A stretch of DNA of 64,000 bases from Cognatundibacterium luofuense (GCF_018139685.1 NZ_JAGSPN010000002.1:363642-427641); one strand, 5' to 3'. Counted from the stretch's first letter, positions 27,737 through 37,009 are shown. Numbers and translations: made by a program. The notes: generated by a model from the sequence alone, not told the origin.

Positions 27737-28930
27737 TTACGCTGACTGTCCTGCGACATAGCCTGACGCCCATGCCCACTGGAAATTATAACCGCCAAGC
27801 CAGCCTGTCACATCCATTGCCTCACCAACAACGAACAACCCCGCGACTTTTTGCACCATCATTGTTTGCTGAGACAACTCACGCGTATCTATTCCGCCGC
27901 GCGTTACCTCCGCTTTGCGATATCCCTCGGTTCCATCCGGTGTCAGTTGCCATTGATTGACAGCATCGCCGATACGGCGCAACACTTTATCGGACAGGTC
28001 AGCCATACGGCCACCACCATCAATTGCACAAGATACCAGCAATCCCTCAGCCAGGCGGGCCGGCATGTATTGAGTAAGTACCGTCGATAACTGCTTCTTA
28101 TTTCCGGACTTCTGCTCCAGCAAGGCTGGTGTCAGGTCAATTTCAGGCAACAAATTAATCGTTAGCGGGGTTCCGGGCTCCCAGTAACTGGAAATCTGCA
28201 GAATCGCCGGCCCGGACAAACCGCGGTGCGTAAATAGTAAATCTTCCCGGAAGGTGATCTTATTCTTTTTCGTTCCGGTAGAAATATCGACTTCCAGAGA
28301 AATTCCGGCGAGAGGCACAAACGGAGCCCAGACCGACTGCGCAAAAGTCAGCGGCACCAGCGCGGGACGCGGCTCTACAATCTTCAGCTCAAACTGTCGT
28401 GCAATCCTGTAGGCAAAATCAGTCGCGCCTATCTTCGGAATAGAAAGGCCGCCACTCGCCAGCACGACACTTTCTGCAGAAAATTCGCCTGCAGATGTTT
28501 TTAGTATGAAGCCGGATGTCTGTTGCTCAATCGAATCAACACTGACTGGCATCTTCCAGCGCACACCGGCTTTATCGCATTCCGATTTCAAAACCCGGAT
28601 AATTTCTTCCGCGCTTTCGTCGCAAAACAATTGGCCTTTGTGCTTTTCGTGCCACGCGACCTGATATTTTTTTAATAAAGACAAAAAATCCTGCGGCGTA
28701 TAGCGCGTTAGCGCACTGCGACAAAAATGCGGGTTATCTGACACATAATTTGCAGGTCCGGCATGCAGATTAGTGAAATTACAGCGACCACCACCGGAAA
28801 TGCGGATCTTCTCCGCAAGCTTCGTCGCATGGTCGATTAACGCAACCCGCCGCCCACGCGACGCTGCAGTAGCAGCACACATCATTCCCGCAGCGCCAGC
28901 TCCGATAACGATAACGTCAAATTGTTCCAT
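27737..28930 (-). CDS. BaiN/RdsA-family NAD(P)/FAD-dependent oxidoreductase
   Basis: A 397-residue flavoprotein of the HI0933/YhiN family. The FAD-binding Rossmann motif is VIVIGAGAAGMMCA at the N-terminus, the family signature GGGRCNFTN follows at about 45, and TRGGIDTRELSQQTM and the C-terminal GWLGGYNFQWAWASGYVAG complete it. Members are oxidoreductases of uncertain native substrate. The start is ATG 28930 after a G-rich ribosome site. It is divergent from the TonB-dependent receptor. Confidence 0.88.
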   Translation of the reverse strand: MEQFDVIVIGAGAAGMMCAATAASRGRRVALIDHATKLAEKIRISGGGRCNFTNLHAGPANYVSDNPHFCRSALTRYTPQDFLSLLKKYQVAWHEKHKGQLFCDESAEEIIRVLKSECDKAGVRWKMPVSVDSIEQQTSGFILKTSAGEFSAESVVLASGGLSIPKIGATDFAYRIARQFELKIVEPRPALVPLTFAQSVWAPFVPLAGISLEVDISTGTKKNKITFREDLLFTHRGLSGPAILQISSYWEPGTPLTINLLPEIDLTPALLEQKSGNKKQLSTVLTQYMPARLAEGLLVSCAIDGGGRMADLSDKVLRRIGDAVNQWQLTPDGTEGYRKAEVTRGGIDTRELSQQTMMVQKVAGLFVVGEAMDVTGWLGGYNFQWAWASGYVAGQSA

Positions 28931-29169
28931 CCTGCCACCCCTGCAAAAAACCAAGCCCGCATTCTAGCGAAATCCTTATCTGCAGCACAGCGAAATCAGG
29001 CTTTCGCACAAATCAGAAAAAAGTATTGCACCGCAATAAACTATTCCTAATTCCCATTAAAAAATGTGGGTTCTGCACAACGAAAGTTCAATTTTTCGTG
29101 ATGTTCACCATATATTTTCTATGATGAACTTGACGCCTTTGTCACAAAACGGAAACATGCGCGTTAATT

Positions 29170-29189
29170 TTGCGCAAACGTTTGCGCAA
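29170..29189. promoter_or_regulatory. Perfect 20-bp palindrome, LacI-family operator type
   Basis: TTGCGCAAACGTTTGCGCAA is self-complementary over all 20 bases and has the central AAACGTTT with a CG middle that is usual for LacI/GalR-family operators. It lies 86 bp before the TonB-dependent receptor ATG. No LacI gene is in the window. Confidence 0.75.
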
Positions 29190-29275
29190 TCGATTTGAAA
29201 ATGCGTTTTTTCCTTATGAAAAACAAGCACCATTTCAGACCAAAACCGATTTTTAACTCACTTCCCCGGATGATT

Positions 29276-31537
29276 ATGTCTACTTCGACCAAAACACTGA
29301 TGCTGCACACGACCCGCAGCCTCATCGCTGTTGCAATCGCTACGGCCTTTCCTGTACAAATGGCGTTTGCTGATGATGCAAAAACAGAAGCAAAAAAAGA
29401 TGACACTAAGCTGGAAACCGTGATTGTGACGGCGAACCGCCGCGCAGAAAGCATCAAAGAAGTGCCAATGTCTATTTCCGCGATCAAAGGCGAGGCGCTG
29501 GACACCTACACCGCATCCGGCCAGGACATCCGTTTCCTGTCTGCACGTACACCAAGCCTGAATATTGAATCTGACTTCGGCCGCTCTTTTCCGCGGTTCT
29601 ACATCCGCGGTCTGGGTAACACCGACTTCGATCTGAATGCATCCCAGCCTGTTGGTCTGGTCTATGACGATATCGTTCAGGAAAATCCTGTTCTGAAGGG
29701 CTTTCCGGTATTTGACGTTGACCAGGTGGAAATTCTGCGCGGCCCTCAAGGCACGCTGTTTGGTCGTAACTCCCCTGCCGGCGTAATCAAGTTTGATTCC
29801 GCAAAACCAACAAAACGTTTTGAAGGCTATGCTTCCGTTGGTTTTGGTAACTACGGTGCGTTCAATCTGGAAAGTGCAGTTAATGCCCCGATTAACAGTG
29901 ACTGGGCAATGCGCGTTTCCGGTCAGGCGCAAAGCCGCACTGACCGCGTTAACAACCCGCAAGCGACTGGCACACGCAGCTTAGAGGGCTACCACGACAA
30001 TGCAGCACGCGTTCAATTGCAATACAAAAATCAGGACTTCACAGCATTACTGAATGTCCACGGCCGTGACATGGCAGGCAATGCCACTCTGTTCCGCGCC
30101 AACATCATTCAGAAAGGCACCAACAATCTGGTACCGGGCTTCCAGTATGACAACTATCCTACCGATGGCATCAACAAGCAAACGCTGACATCCTGGGGTG
30201 GCAATCTGCACCTGCAATGGGATCTGAAAGACATGTCCATCTACGCCATTACCGGCTATGACCGCGCGAAGTTCTACAGCCGCGCTGACGTAGACGGTGG
30301 CTACGGTGCATCGTTTGCACTGCCTATGGGTCCGGGCTTCATACCTTTCCCTGCTGAGACTGCAGACGGCGTTCCTTACCTGCGTCAGATGACACAGGAA
30401 ATCCGAGTTCAGTCCACCACCAAAGATCCGCTGCAATGGATTGCTGGCCTGTACTACTTCAATGAAAGCCTGCAGGTTGACAGCTTCGACTTCAACTCTC
30501 TGGGCGGCAATGTGCAGGATGGCTACGCAGTTCAGCATCAGCAAGCGAAATCTTATGCTGCGTTTGGTTCTGTGAACTACGCAATCAATGAGCAAACGAA
30601 AGTTCGTGCCGGCCTGCGTTATACCAAAGACAGCAAGGACTTTGATGCACAACGTTTGTGGACCCCGGGTAAGCCACAAAGCGCCGGCGGCACTGCGCTG
30701 TTTTCCACCAGCCCTTCTGCAAGCAACCTGACCTGGGATCTGAATGGTAACTACGCGCTGGACAAACAGACCAACTTGTTTGCACGTATCGCTACCGGTT
30801 ACCGCGCACCTAGTGTTCAGGGCCGCGTATTGTTCGGTGATGGCATCTCTGTTGCACGCTCCGAGAAAACTCTGTCTTTCGAAGCCGGCGTGAAAAAAGA
30901 TATTCTGGAAAACACAGCGCATGTTGATTTCACTGTATTCCAGTACACAGCACGTGATCTGCAACTGACCGCCGGTAACGGCAGCGTCAACCAGAATCAG
31001 CTGGTGAATGCTGACAAAGCAAGTGGCCAGGGCTTTGAACTGGATCTGACAGCGAAAATCAACCGTAACTGGAAAGCGACAGTTGGCGTCAGCTACAACG
31101 ATACACAGATCAAAGATCCGGCACTTTACGTTGTTCCTTGCGGCAATGGCTGCACAGTAACCAATCCTGCAGGCCCTAACGGCACTGTTGCAATCAACGG
31201 CAATCCGCTGCCACGCGCGCCAAAATGGGTTGGTAACTTCTCGCTGAAGTACACAACACAAATCGGTGACGGCACACTGTACGCAATCACTGACTGGTCT
31301 TACAAAGATCGTTACAACATGTTCCTGTATGCTGCGAAGGAATATGATGCGAAATCCATGCTGGAAGGTGGTCTGCGCGTCGGTTACCAGTGGGCTGATG
31401 GTAAATATGAAGTTGCTGGCTATGCCCGAAACATCACTAACCGTCAGCAAGTGGTTGCAGCGATTGACTTCAACAATCTGACCGGCATTCTGAACGAACC
31501 ACGCAGCTACGGCGTTCAGTTCAAAGCAAACTTCTGA
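29276..31537 (+). CDS. TonB-dependent outer-membrane receptor
   Basis: A 753-residue receptor: signal peptide (to about residue 32, ending AFA), TonB-box-like segment ETVIVTANRR, a plug domain (VPMSISAIKGEAL...VDQVEILRGPQGTLFGRNSPAGVIKF) and a 22-strand barrel ending in Phe (GVQFKANF). The plug features and YIRGLGNTDF are those of substrate receptors in Sphingomonad- and Oxalobacteraceae-type families, not classical siderophore FepA. The LacI-type palindrome before it suggests a sugar or oligosaccharide substrate. The ATG at 29276 is preferred among several in-frame starts. It has its own terminator. Confidence 0.9.
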   Translation: MSTSTKTLMLHTTRSLIAVAIATAFPVQMAFADDAKTEAKKDDTKLETVIVTANRRAESIKEVPMSISAIKGEALDTYTASGQDIRFLSARTPSLNIESDFGRSFPRFYIRGLGNTDFDLNASQPVGLVYDDIVQENPVLKGFPVFDVDQVEILRGPQGTLFGRNSPAGVIKFDSAKPTKRFEGYASVGFGNYGAFNLESAVNAPINSDWAMRVSGQAQSRTDRVNNPQATGTRSLEGYHDNAARVQLQYKNQDFTALLNVHGRDMAGNATLFRANIIQKGTNNLVPGFQYDNYPTDGINKQTLTSWGGNLHLQWDLKDMSIYAITGYDRAKFYSRADVDGGYGASFALPMGPGFIPFPAETADGVPYLRQMTQEIRVQSTTKDPLQWIAGLYYFNESLQVDSFDFNSLGGNVQDGYAVQHQQAKSYAAFGSVNYAINEQTKVRAGLRYTKDSKDFDAQRLWTPGKPQSAGGTALFSTSPSASNLTWDLNGNYALDKQTNLFARIATGYRAPSVQGRVLFGDGISVARSEKTLSFEAGVKKDILENTAHVDFTVFQYTARDLQLTAGNGSVNQNQLVNADKASGQGFELDLTAKINRNWKATVGVSYNDTQIKDPALYVVPCGNGCTVTNPAGPNGTVAINGNPLPRAPKWVGNFSLKYTTQIGDGTLYAITDWSYKDRYNMFLYAAKEYDAKSMLEGGLRVGYQWADGKYEVAGYARNITNRQQVVAAIDFNNLTGILNEPRSYGVQFKANF

Positions 31538-31563
31538 ATTTATTAATAAAGTATTTCAGAAAT

Positions 31564-31594
31564 AAAAACGCCCGCAATTGCGGGCGTTTTTTTA
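31564..31594 (+). terminator. Rho-independent terminator
   Basis: ACGCCCGCA/TGCGGGCGT stem followed by seven T, 27 bp after the receptor gene. The A run on the other side makes it usable for the minus strand as well. Confidence 0.92.
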
Positions 31595-31660
31595 TAATCT
31601 GGCTGCAAACAGATTTCCGCATCATGTCTGTCGGAAAACAGCAGACACTGCGGCTTCGCT

Positions 31661-32635
31661 TCAACTGCAACTCAGCCTGCGCGACCATTCACAACATAAT
31701 TCAACCTGAGCCTGAATATTAGCCGGCACTGCTCGCTCCCCGCATAATACTTCTCTGATCCACTTTGCGGTCGATGGTGCATCCAGCGCATCCGGCAACA
31801 CTTCTGCGCCTTCCAGCGCAATTTCCTGTGTTTCACCGAGTATATGCAACTGCCCCTCATACCAGGCGTTCACCTGCTGCATTCTTGCTGTATTAGCGAC
31901 AGTTTCACCTTCTGTCGCACGCATCAGGAATAAAGCGCCCTCTTGTTTATTGACAAAATTCTGCGCAAAGTCAGATAAGGTCGCAAGATACTCACGATGA
32001 GTATACGAAGTCAAACGCAATACCGGCATACTGAAAGGCTGCAGCAGTTTCACCAGCGTATGGGTAGAGTTCCGCAAACCAAGTTCGGCACGAATATTCA
32101 GTAAACCTGACATCGCTGGTGATAAAGTTGCCAATGACATCCATGCCGGTAAACCGCTAAGCCAGCGTGCACTGACCTGATCGGCATCTGTACATTCTGC
32201 GATTCCCAGCTGCTGAAAAATCTCCGCACTCGTGACACGTCCGGCATCGCGCACTACTCCGTGCAAAAACACCGGAACACTTTCACGGGCCAGCAACATC
32301 GCCAACAATGGCGTCAGATTCGGCTTTTTACGTGCACCGTTATAACTGGGAATTAAGACAGGCGCATACCCCTGCGGCGTTGTCGATGGCAAGGTCAGGC
32401 AATGTGACCGGCAGGCATCCAGAAAACCAGCAATTTCTTCCGGCGTTTCACCCTTGATCCGCATCGCAAGCAGAATCGCACCGAGTTGCAAATCGCTGAC
32501 TTCCCGTTTCAGCATTGCCTCATACAACTTCGCGGCTGTAGCGCGGTCCATTGGTTTAGCACCAAACTTTCCACGTCCGATTTCTTTAATCACCGAAGGC
32601 ACATGCCATTCTGCAATTGACGGTTTATCTGACAT
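31661..32635 (-). CDS. ybiB: YbiB, TrpD-like DNA-binding protein
   Basis: A 324-residue member of the YbiB (TrpD2) family, which has the fold of anthranilate phosphoribosyltransferase but binds nucleic acid. The N-terminal helical part (FGAKPMDRATAAKLYEAMLKREVSDLQLGAILLAMRIKGETPEEIAGF) is the nucleoside phosphorylase-like N-domain, and LGLRNSTHTLVKLLQPF mirrors the TrpD active-site loop without the PRPP glycine motif. E. coli YbiB is LexA-regulated; I see no LexA box here. It overlaps the EVE gene by 11 bases, so they are co-translated. Confidence 0.85.
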   Translation of the reverse strand: MSDKPSIAEWHVPSVIKEIGRGKFGAKPMDRATAAKLYEAMLKREVSDLQLGAILLAMRIKGETPEEIAGFLDACRSHCLTLPSTTPQGYAPVLIPSYNGARKKPNLTPLLAMLLARESVPVFLHGVVRDAGRVTSAEIFQQLGIAECTDADQVSARWLSGLPAWMSLATLSPAMSGLLNIRAELGLRNSTHTLVKLLQPFSMPVLRLTSYTHREYLATLSDFAQNFVNKQEGALFLMRATEGETVANTARMQQVNAWYEGQLHILGETQEIALEGAEVLPDALDAPSTAKWIREVLCGERAVPANIQAQVELCCEWSRRLSCS

Positions 32636-33095
32636 GTTTTGCTCCGGCCAGTTGTTCGGTAATAAATTGCCACTCTTGCGGAGTGACCGGCGTAATCGAT
32701 AAACGACTGCCTTTTTTCAGTACCAGCATCTCTTCCAGCTCAGGATGCGTACGTAATTCGTTCAGGGAAATCAAACGTGTCTTTCTCAATGCCTTCACAT
32801 CAACCATAATCCAGCGCGGATTTTCCTGCGTGGATTTAGCATCGTAATAATGACTGGCCGGATCAAACTGGGTGTGATCGGGATAAGCGGTACTGCAAAC
32901 TTCTGCGATACCCGCAATACCGGGTTCGGCGCAGCTGGAGTGATAGAACAAGACGCCATCACCGGGCTGCATCTGGTCGCGCATAAAATTGCGCGCCTGA
33001 TAATTCCGCACACCAAACCATGCGACACTGTCCTGTGCCAGTGCATCGTCAATGCTGACTTCGTCAGGTTCGGACTTCATGAGCCAGTAAGCCAT
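32625..33095 (-). CDS. EVE-domain protein
   Basis: A 156-residue single-domain EVE protein of the PUA-like fold that can bind modified bases in nucleic acids. Family marks are MAYWLMKSEPDEVSI, the aromatic cage region (GVRNYQARNFMRDQMQPGDGVLFYHS) and AEVCSTAYPD. Members are often linked to modified-base recognition or RNA metabolism. It precedes ybiB, overlapping it. Ribosome site AGAGG before ATG. Confidence 0.9.
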   Translation of the reverse strand: MAYWLMKSEPDEVSIDDALAQDSVAWFGVRNYQARNFMRDQMQPGDGVLFYHSSCAEPGIAGIAEVCSTAYPDHTQFDPASHYYDAKSTQENPRWIMVDVKALRKTRLISLNELRTHPELEEMLVLKKGSRLSITPVTPQEWQFITEQLAGAKHVR

Positions 33096-33210
33096 AGGCT
33101 GCCTCTTACGAATATGGAAAAAAGATAAGAAATGCGGCGATTGTAGCCGGAAAGTCTAGCGACGGTTGACGACATGTGCATGCAGAACCTGATCTGCATT
33201 TTCGACATGA

Positions 33211-33243
33211 CAAAAGAAAACGGCTGTCAAAAGACAGCCGTTT
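33211..33243 (-). terminator. Terminator of the 6S RNA gene
   Basis: ACGGCTGTC pairs with GACAGCCGT around a four-base loop; the minus strand continues TTTTCTTTTG. Confidence 0.88.
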
Positions 33244-33246
33244 AAA

Positions 33247-33426
33247 ATGAGGCCCCGCCAGAGTCGCTATGCCGGCATCCTGAACCTGATGGTTCAGTTC
33301 GGCTGCAGTCAGTTCAATTTCGGGTTCATCGGACAAGCGACGCTCACACCTATCGAACAATATCCTGCTGCCTATGCACAAAAATGGTTCAAGGAATATA
33401 TGGCACTGGCGAACACGGCAGGGAGT
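33247..33426 (-). ncRNA. ssrS: 6S RNA
   Basis: About 180 nt between zapA and the EVE gene on the minus strand. The ends pair as the 6S closing stem (CCCTGCC with GGCGGGG), the 5' half has TGTTCGC and the middle has CCTTGAACC, both like E. coli 6S RNA. A -10 TACACT (33436-33431) precedes it and a terminator follows. zapA-ssrS linkage is conserved in proteobacteria. 6S RNA binds sigma-70 polymerase and down-tunes it in stationary phase. The exact ends are estimates. Confidence 0.85.
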
Positions 33427-33494
33427 CTTAAGTGTACTCCCAAATCCGCATGACTTGCTAGACCCTGCGTAAAAAATTCAGGTAAAAAACCTTT

Positions 33495-33821
33495 TCAGAA
33501 TAAGGTTTTTTGCGGCGTAATCGCTTCATCCAGAATCTGGTGCATGCGCCCGATTTTTTCGCGGACATCGCCCATCGACATACCGGAGAGCGGACCATCC
33601 GGCGCTTTGGTGGACAACAATTCTGCGGTCATTCCCAGTGCAGCCATCACAGCAATACGGTCTGTACCTTTAACTTTAGCGGTATCACGGATCGCGCACA
33701 TCTTCGCGTCCAGATATGCTGCAGCTTCACGTAACGGTCGGTCTTCACCTTCTTTGCAGGCCAGTTTGTAAATCTGCCCCATGATCATGACATCGATCTG
33801 GATCATTTTTTTCTCACTCAT
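33495..33821 (-). CDS. zapA: Cell division protein ZapA
   Basis: A 108-residue FtsZ-ring-stabilising protein. The N-terminal beta-sheet part IQIDVMIMGQIYKLACKEGEDRPLREAAAYLDAKM is diagnostic, then a long helix forms the coiled coil. It cross-links FtsZ protofilaments with ZapB-like partners. The start overlaps the stop of the upstream coiled-coil gene (ATGA), which suggests they are made together. Confidence 0.92.
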   Translation of the reverse strand: MSEKKMIQIDVMIMGQIYKLACKEGEDRPLREAAAYLDAKMCAIRDTAKVKGTDRIAVMAALGMTAELLSTKAPDGPLSGMSMGDVREKIGRMHQILDEAITPQKTLF

Positions 33822-34303
33822 ACAGCATCTCCGTCATTCAGCACTTCCGGCGGCAAACGTTCTAACAGTGCCAGTACACGCTGCTCTGCCTGCTGAAGGC
33901 GTTTGTGCATGTCGTCACGACTGGCAGTCAGCGCCGCGACAACCGTGTTATGGGTTGTGGTCAGGGATTCAACTGCAGCGTTATGGCTGGTCGTCAGGGA
34001 ATCGACGGCGGCATGATGACTGGCATTCAGCGCATCAATTGCCGCACTGTGGCCGGTTTTCAGCGCAGTGACTTCATCGCTGTGACCGGTTTTCAGTCGT
34101 GTCAGTTCCTCACTGTGGCTGGTCGTCAGGCGCGTCAGCTCTTCACTGTGGCTGGTTTTGAGCGAGGCGATTTCCTCACGCAGACTGGTAGTAACCGTAC
34201 TGAACTCTTCACGCAGGCCGGCATTTTCCTTCCGCAGCGCATGCGTTTGTTCAGCCAGACGGCTGACTTTTTCCACCAGTTGTTCGAAATCGGGGATCAT
34301 CAT
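33818..34303 (-). CDS. ZapB-like coiled coil with eight hendecad repeats
   Basis: A 161-residue cytoplasmic coiled coil. Residues 1-47 look like the small beta-proteobacterial ZapB-like/TIGR02449 protein usually found before zapA (FEQLVEKVSRLAEQTHALRKENAGLREE). Residues 48-135 are eight 11-residue repeats of the type LKTGHSxxxxA, seven of them very similar, and the last 26 residues close with a QQAEQRVLALLERLP helix. The hendecad period gives a slightly right-handed coiled coil that would lengthen the spacer. The ATGA overlap with zapA supports a role in the division ring. Confidence 0.75.
   Translation of the reverse strand: MMIPDFEQLVEKVSRLAEQTHALRKENAGLREEFSTVTTSLREEIASLKTSHSEELTRLTTSHSEELTRLKTGHSDEVTALKTGHSAAIDALNASHHAAVDSLTTSHNAAVESLTTTHNTVVAALTASRDDMHKRLQQAEQRVLALLERLPPEVLNDGDAV
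33899..34162 (-). repeat. Eight 33-bp tandem repeats inside the ZapB-like gene
   Basis: Codons 48-135 form eight in-frame units of 33 bp. The DNA of neighbouring units is similar enough to expand or contract by recombination, so copy number may vary between strains. Confidence 0.85.
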
Positions 34304-34822
34304 AGATGTGACAAATTATGCAACAAAACTGAAACAGAAATTATACGGGGAAATCAGCAAGATACACCGGAAATAAAGGATAAATCTCGATATTCAACAA
34401 ATTTTAATATGCGTTAACGACCATGCCTGTCTTTTTGGTGACAGAAGGCGTTAAAAAGACAGAATCTGCACAAAAGAACGCATTAACGAATGCTTAAGCC
34501 GCCTTCTGATTCAGCATAGTCCGCATTGTGCATTGCAGCAAGAATTCAGTACCGGTGATCAGATTTTTGTCATCGCTGTGACAAATTTGGAGGGTGGGCG
34601 CACATGTTGAAAAAAATAGGTTATTATCTGCCGCACGGTTGTTCTGGCTTGTTGCCACAGCAATCACATTTGCAGTCTGCCGCTCAGGCATCTATTGAAT
34701 CTGCAAAGTTCGTCCCCAGATCCGGCATATCAGCCGCCAGTGCAGACAAGCTAAGCCTGCCGCGCAAACCGGTGGTCTGTGGCACAAAACACTTTTATTA
34801 TTCCCCTCAAGCTGAGGACTTC
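34304..34822. other. Intergenic region between divergent zapB-like and trxA
   Basis: 519 bp. A GGAGGG eight bases before an ATG at 34604 could start a trxA version with 73 extra residues, discussed in the findings. A small dyad GCATT-aacg-AATGC lies near 34480. No other gene is supported. Confidence 0.4.
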
Positions 34823-35149
34823 ATGAGCGATTTAATCAAACACATTAGCGATGCTTCCTTTGAAGCGGATGTACTGAATTCTGACAAACCGGTTCTGGTC
34901 GATTTCTGGGCAGAATGGTGCGGCCCTTGCAAAATGATCGCTCCGATTCTGGACGACGTTGCCAAGGAATACCAGGGCCGTCTGTCTATCGTCAAACTGA
35001 ACGTCGATGACAATCAGGCAGTTCCTGCGAAATTCGGCATTCGCGGCATTCCAACTCTGATCCTGTTCAAAAACGGCGAAGTCGCTGCACAAAAAGTCGG
35101 CGCACTGGCAAAAGGTCAGCTGGTTTCCTTTATCGACGCCAATATTTGA
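34823..35149 (+). CDS. trxA: Thioredoxin 1
   Basis: A 108-residue thioredoxin with the redox active site C33-G-P-C36 (AEWCGPCKM), the cis-proline loop RGIPT and the closing [13 protein letters not shown]. It reduces disulfides in ribonucleotide reductase, PAPS reductase and others using NADPH via TrxB. GAGG lies six bases before ATG 34823. The longer frame upstream is discussed in the findings. The trxA-rho pair is common in proteobacteria. Confidence 0.95.
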   Translation: MSDLIKHISDASFEADVLNSDKPVLVDFWAEWCGPCKMIAPILDDVAKEYQGRLSIVKLNVDDNQAVPAKFGIRGIPTLILFKNGEVAAQKVGALAKGQLVSFIDANI

Positions 35150-35160
35150 GTTATGATACA

Positions 35161-35198
35161 GGCCTTGCCGGCGCTGTTCCTCAGCGTCCCGCAAGGCC
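35161..35198 (+). other. Hairpin between trxA and rho
   Basis: GGCCTTGC and GCAAGGCC form a perfect outer stem with a nested GCGCTG/CAGCGT stem. There is no T run, so it is not a simple terminator; it may take part in rho autoregulation. Confidence 0.45.
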
Positions 35199-35337
35199 GG
35201 TTGCAGTCAGCCCCTGTATGAAATCAATAAGCCGCTGACTCAGCTAGCCGTTAGAGACTTACAAACACTCTGTTTCTTTAGTCATTCCCCCGTATTTTCC
35301 CCACCTTATTTCCCCGTTTCCGGGACACACATTCACC

Positions 35338-36600
35338 ATGCATTTATCTGAATTAAAGGCCTTACATGTTTCCGCATTGCTGGAAATGGCCATCGGACTT
35401 GAAATTGACAATGCCGCCCGGATGCGCAAACAGGAACTGATGTTTGCGATCCTGAAAAAGCGCGCCAAAGCCGGCGAACAGATTTTCGGTGACGGCACGC
35501 TGGAAGTGCTGCCGGATGGTTTCGGTTTCCTGCGCTCACCGGATGCCAGCTACATGGCATCGACGGACGACATTTATATTTCTCCGTCACAGATCCGTCG
35601 TTTCAACCTGCACACCGGCGATTCTATCGAAGGTGAAGTGCGTACACCGAAAGACGGCGAACGTTATTTCGCGCTGGTGAAAGTGGACAAGGTCAACGGG
35701 GAATCGCCGGAAGCGTCGAAGCACCGTATTCTGTTTGAAAACTTAACGCCGCTGCATCCGAACAAGATCCTGCATCTGGAACGTGAAATGCGCGGCGAAG
35801 AAAATGTCACCGGCCGTATCATCGACATGATCGCGCCGATTGGCCGCGGTCAGCGCGGCTTGCTGGTGGCATCGCCAAAATCCGGTAAATCCGTGATGCT
35901 GCAACACGTTGCACACGCAATTACCACCAACCATCCTGACGTGACTCTGATCGTTCTGCTGATCGATGAACGTCCGGAAGAAGTCACCGAAATGCAGCGT
36001 TCCGTACGCGGCGAAGTGGTTGCATCGACTTTCGATGAACCGCCAATGCGCCACGTACAGGTTGCTGAAATGGTGCTGGAAAAAGCCAAACGTCTGGTCG
36101 AAATGAAAAAAGACGTGGTCATTCTGCTCGACTCCATCACCCGTCTGGCCCGTGCTTACAACACCGTGATCCCTGCGTCCGGCAAAGTGCTGACCGGTGG
36201 TGTGGATGCGAATGCGCTGCAACGTCCTAAGCGTTTCTTCGGTGCTGCACGTAATGTCGAAGAAGGCGGCTCGCTGACCATCATCGCGACTGCGCTGATC
36301 GAAACCGGCAGCCGTATGGATGACGTGATTTACGAAGAATTCAAAGGTACCGGTAACATGGAAGTGCATCTCGAACGCCGTCTGGCCGAGAAGCGCGTGT
36401 ATCCGTCGATCAACCTGAATAAATCCAGTACCCGTCGTGAAGAATTGCTGATCAAACCGGATCAGCTGCAGAAGATCTGGGTACTGCGCAAACTGCTGTA
36501 CGGTATGGACGAGATCGAAGCGATGGAGTTCATCCTCGACAAAATGCGCTCAACCAAAAACAATGCAGAGTTTTTTGAGATGATGCGCCGCGGCGGCTAA
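35338..36600 (+). CDS. rho: Transcription termination factor Rho
   Basis: A 420-residue hexameric RNA helicase. The N-terminal helix bundle ([18 protein letters not shown]), the RNA-binding cold-shock-like domain with GFGFLRSP and the Walker A SPKSGKS (residues 179-185), Walker [17 protein letters not shown] and the Q-loop region are all present. The length equals E. coli Rho (419). It is preceded by a 188-nt leader with a hairpin and followed by a strong terminator. Confidence 0.97.
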   Translation: MHLSELKALHVSALLEMAIGLEIDNAARMRKQELMFAILKKRAKAGEQIFGDGTLEVLPDGFGFLRSPDASYMASTDDIYISPSQIRRFNLHTGDSIEGEVRTPKDGERYFALVKVDKVNGESPEASKHRILFENLTPLHPNKILHLEREMRGEENVTGRIIDMIAPIGRGQRGLLVASPKSGKSVMLQHVAHAITTNHPDVTLIVLLIDERPEEVTEMQRSVRGEVVASTFDEPPMRHVQVAEMVLEKAKRLVEMKKDVVILLDSITRLARAYNTVIPASGKVLTGGVDANALQRPKRFFGAARNVEEGGSLTIIATALIETGSRMDDVIYEEFKGTGNMEVHLERRLAEKRVYPSINLNKSSTRREELLIKPDQLQKIWVLRKLLYGMDEIEAMEFILDKMRSTKNNAEFFEMMRRGG

Positions 36601-36618
36601 CCCCCGTCTGCACAAGAA

Positions 36619-36654
36619 AACGGTGAATTGCGAAAGCAGCTCACCGTTTTTTGT
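36619..36654 (+). terminator. Rho-independent terminator of rho
   Basis: AACGGTGA pairs with TCACCGTT and is followed by TTTTTTG. An inner stem TTGC-GAAA-GCAG strengthens it. Confidence 0.88.
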
Positions 36655-36751
36655 TTTTGTACTGCCACATCTTTAGCCCGTCTCCCGATATTTCTCAGCA
36701 CCTACGCCGCCCGACATCCGACGGATCCGCCTGTTTTTAGCTGCATCATTG

Positions 36752-36830
36752 TGCAGAACTCTGCATCTGCCATTTCCTGACAGCCAGACTTTCTGCCGAC
36801 GACAGGCAGATCGCTGTGCTGAACACCGCA
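36752..36830 (+). repeat. Dispersed 65-bp-spaced repeat, copy 3
   Basis: Left 14-mer TGCAGAACTCTGCA is a perfect 6-2-6 palindrome at 36752; right TGCTGAACACCGCA at 36817. The core is one base off (CCAGACTTTCTGCCGACGAC). It lies 151 bp after the rho stop, in rho orientation. Confidence 0.9.
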
Positions 36831-37009
36831 TTTACTGCATTTTCAGGTCTTTTCCGGCGTTTTTACTCGCTAACGACAAGGCCGTAACAACAACACCAGC
36901 CCGGAGCGAACACCACCCGTCGCAGACAGATTGATTTACATGATCAAAACAACAAGAATAACGACACTCTTCATGCGTCGCACCACTACCCGCAAAATAC
37001 TTCCTACCC

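Noticed and set aside
30047-31450. 467-aa open frame on the minus strand
   Set aside because: Antisense to the TonB-dependent receptor; no sensible domain.
33247-33453. 68-aa open frame
   Set aside because: It lies antisense to the 6S RNA; the RNA structure explains the sequence.
33899-34162. CRISPR-like 33-bp periodicity
   Set aside because: Repeats have no spacers, are in frame and code for a coiled coil.
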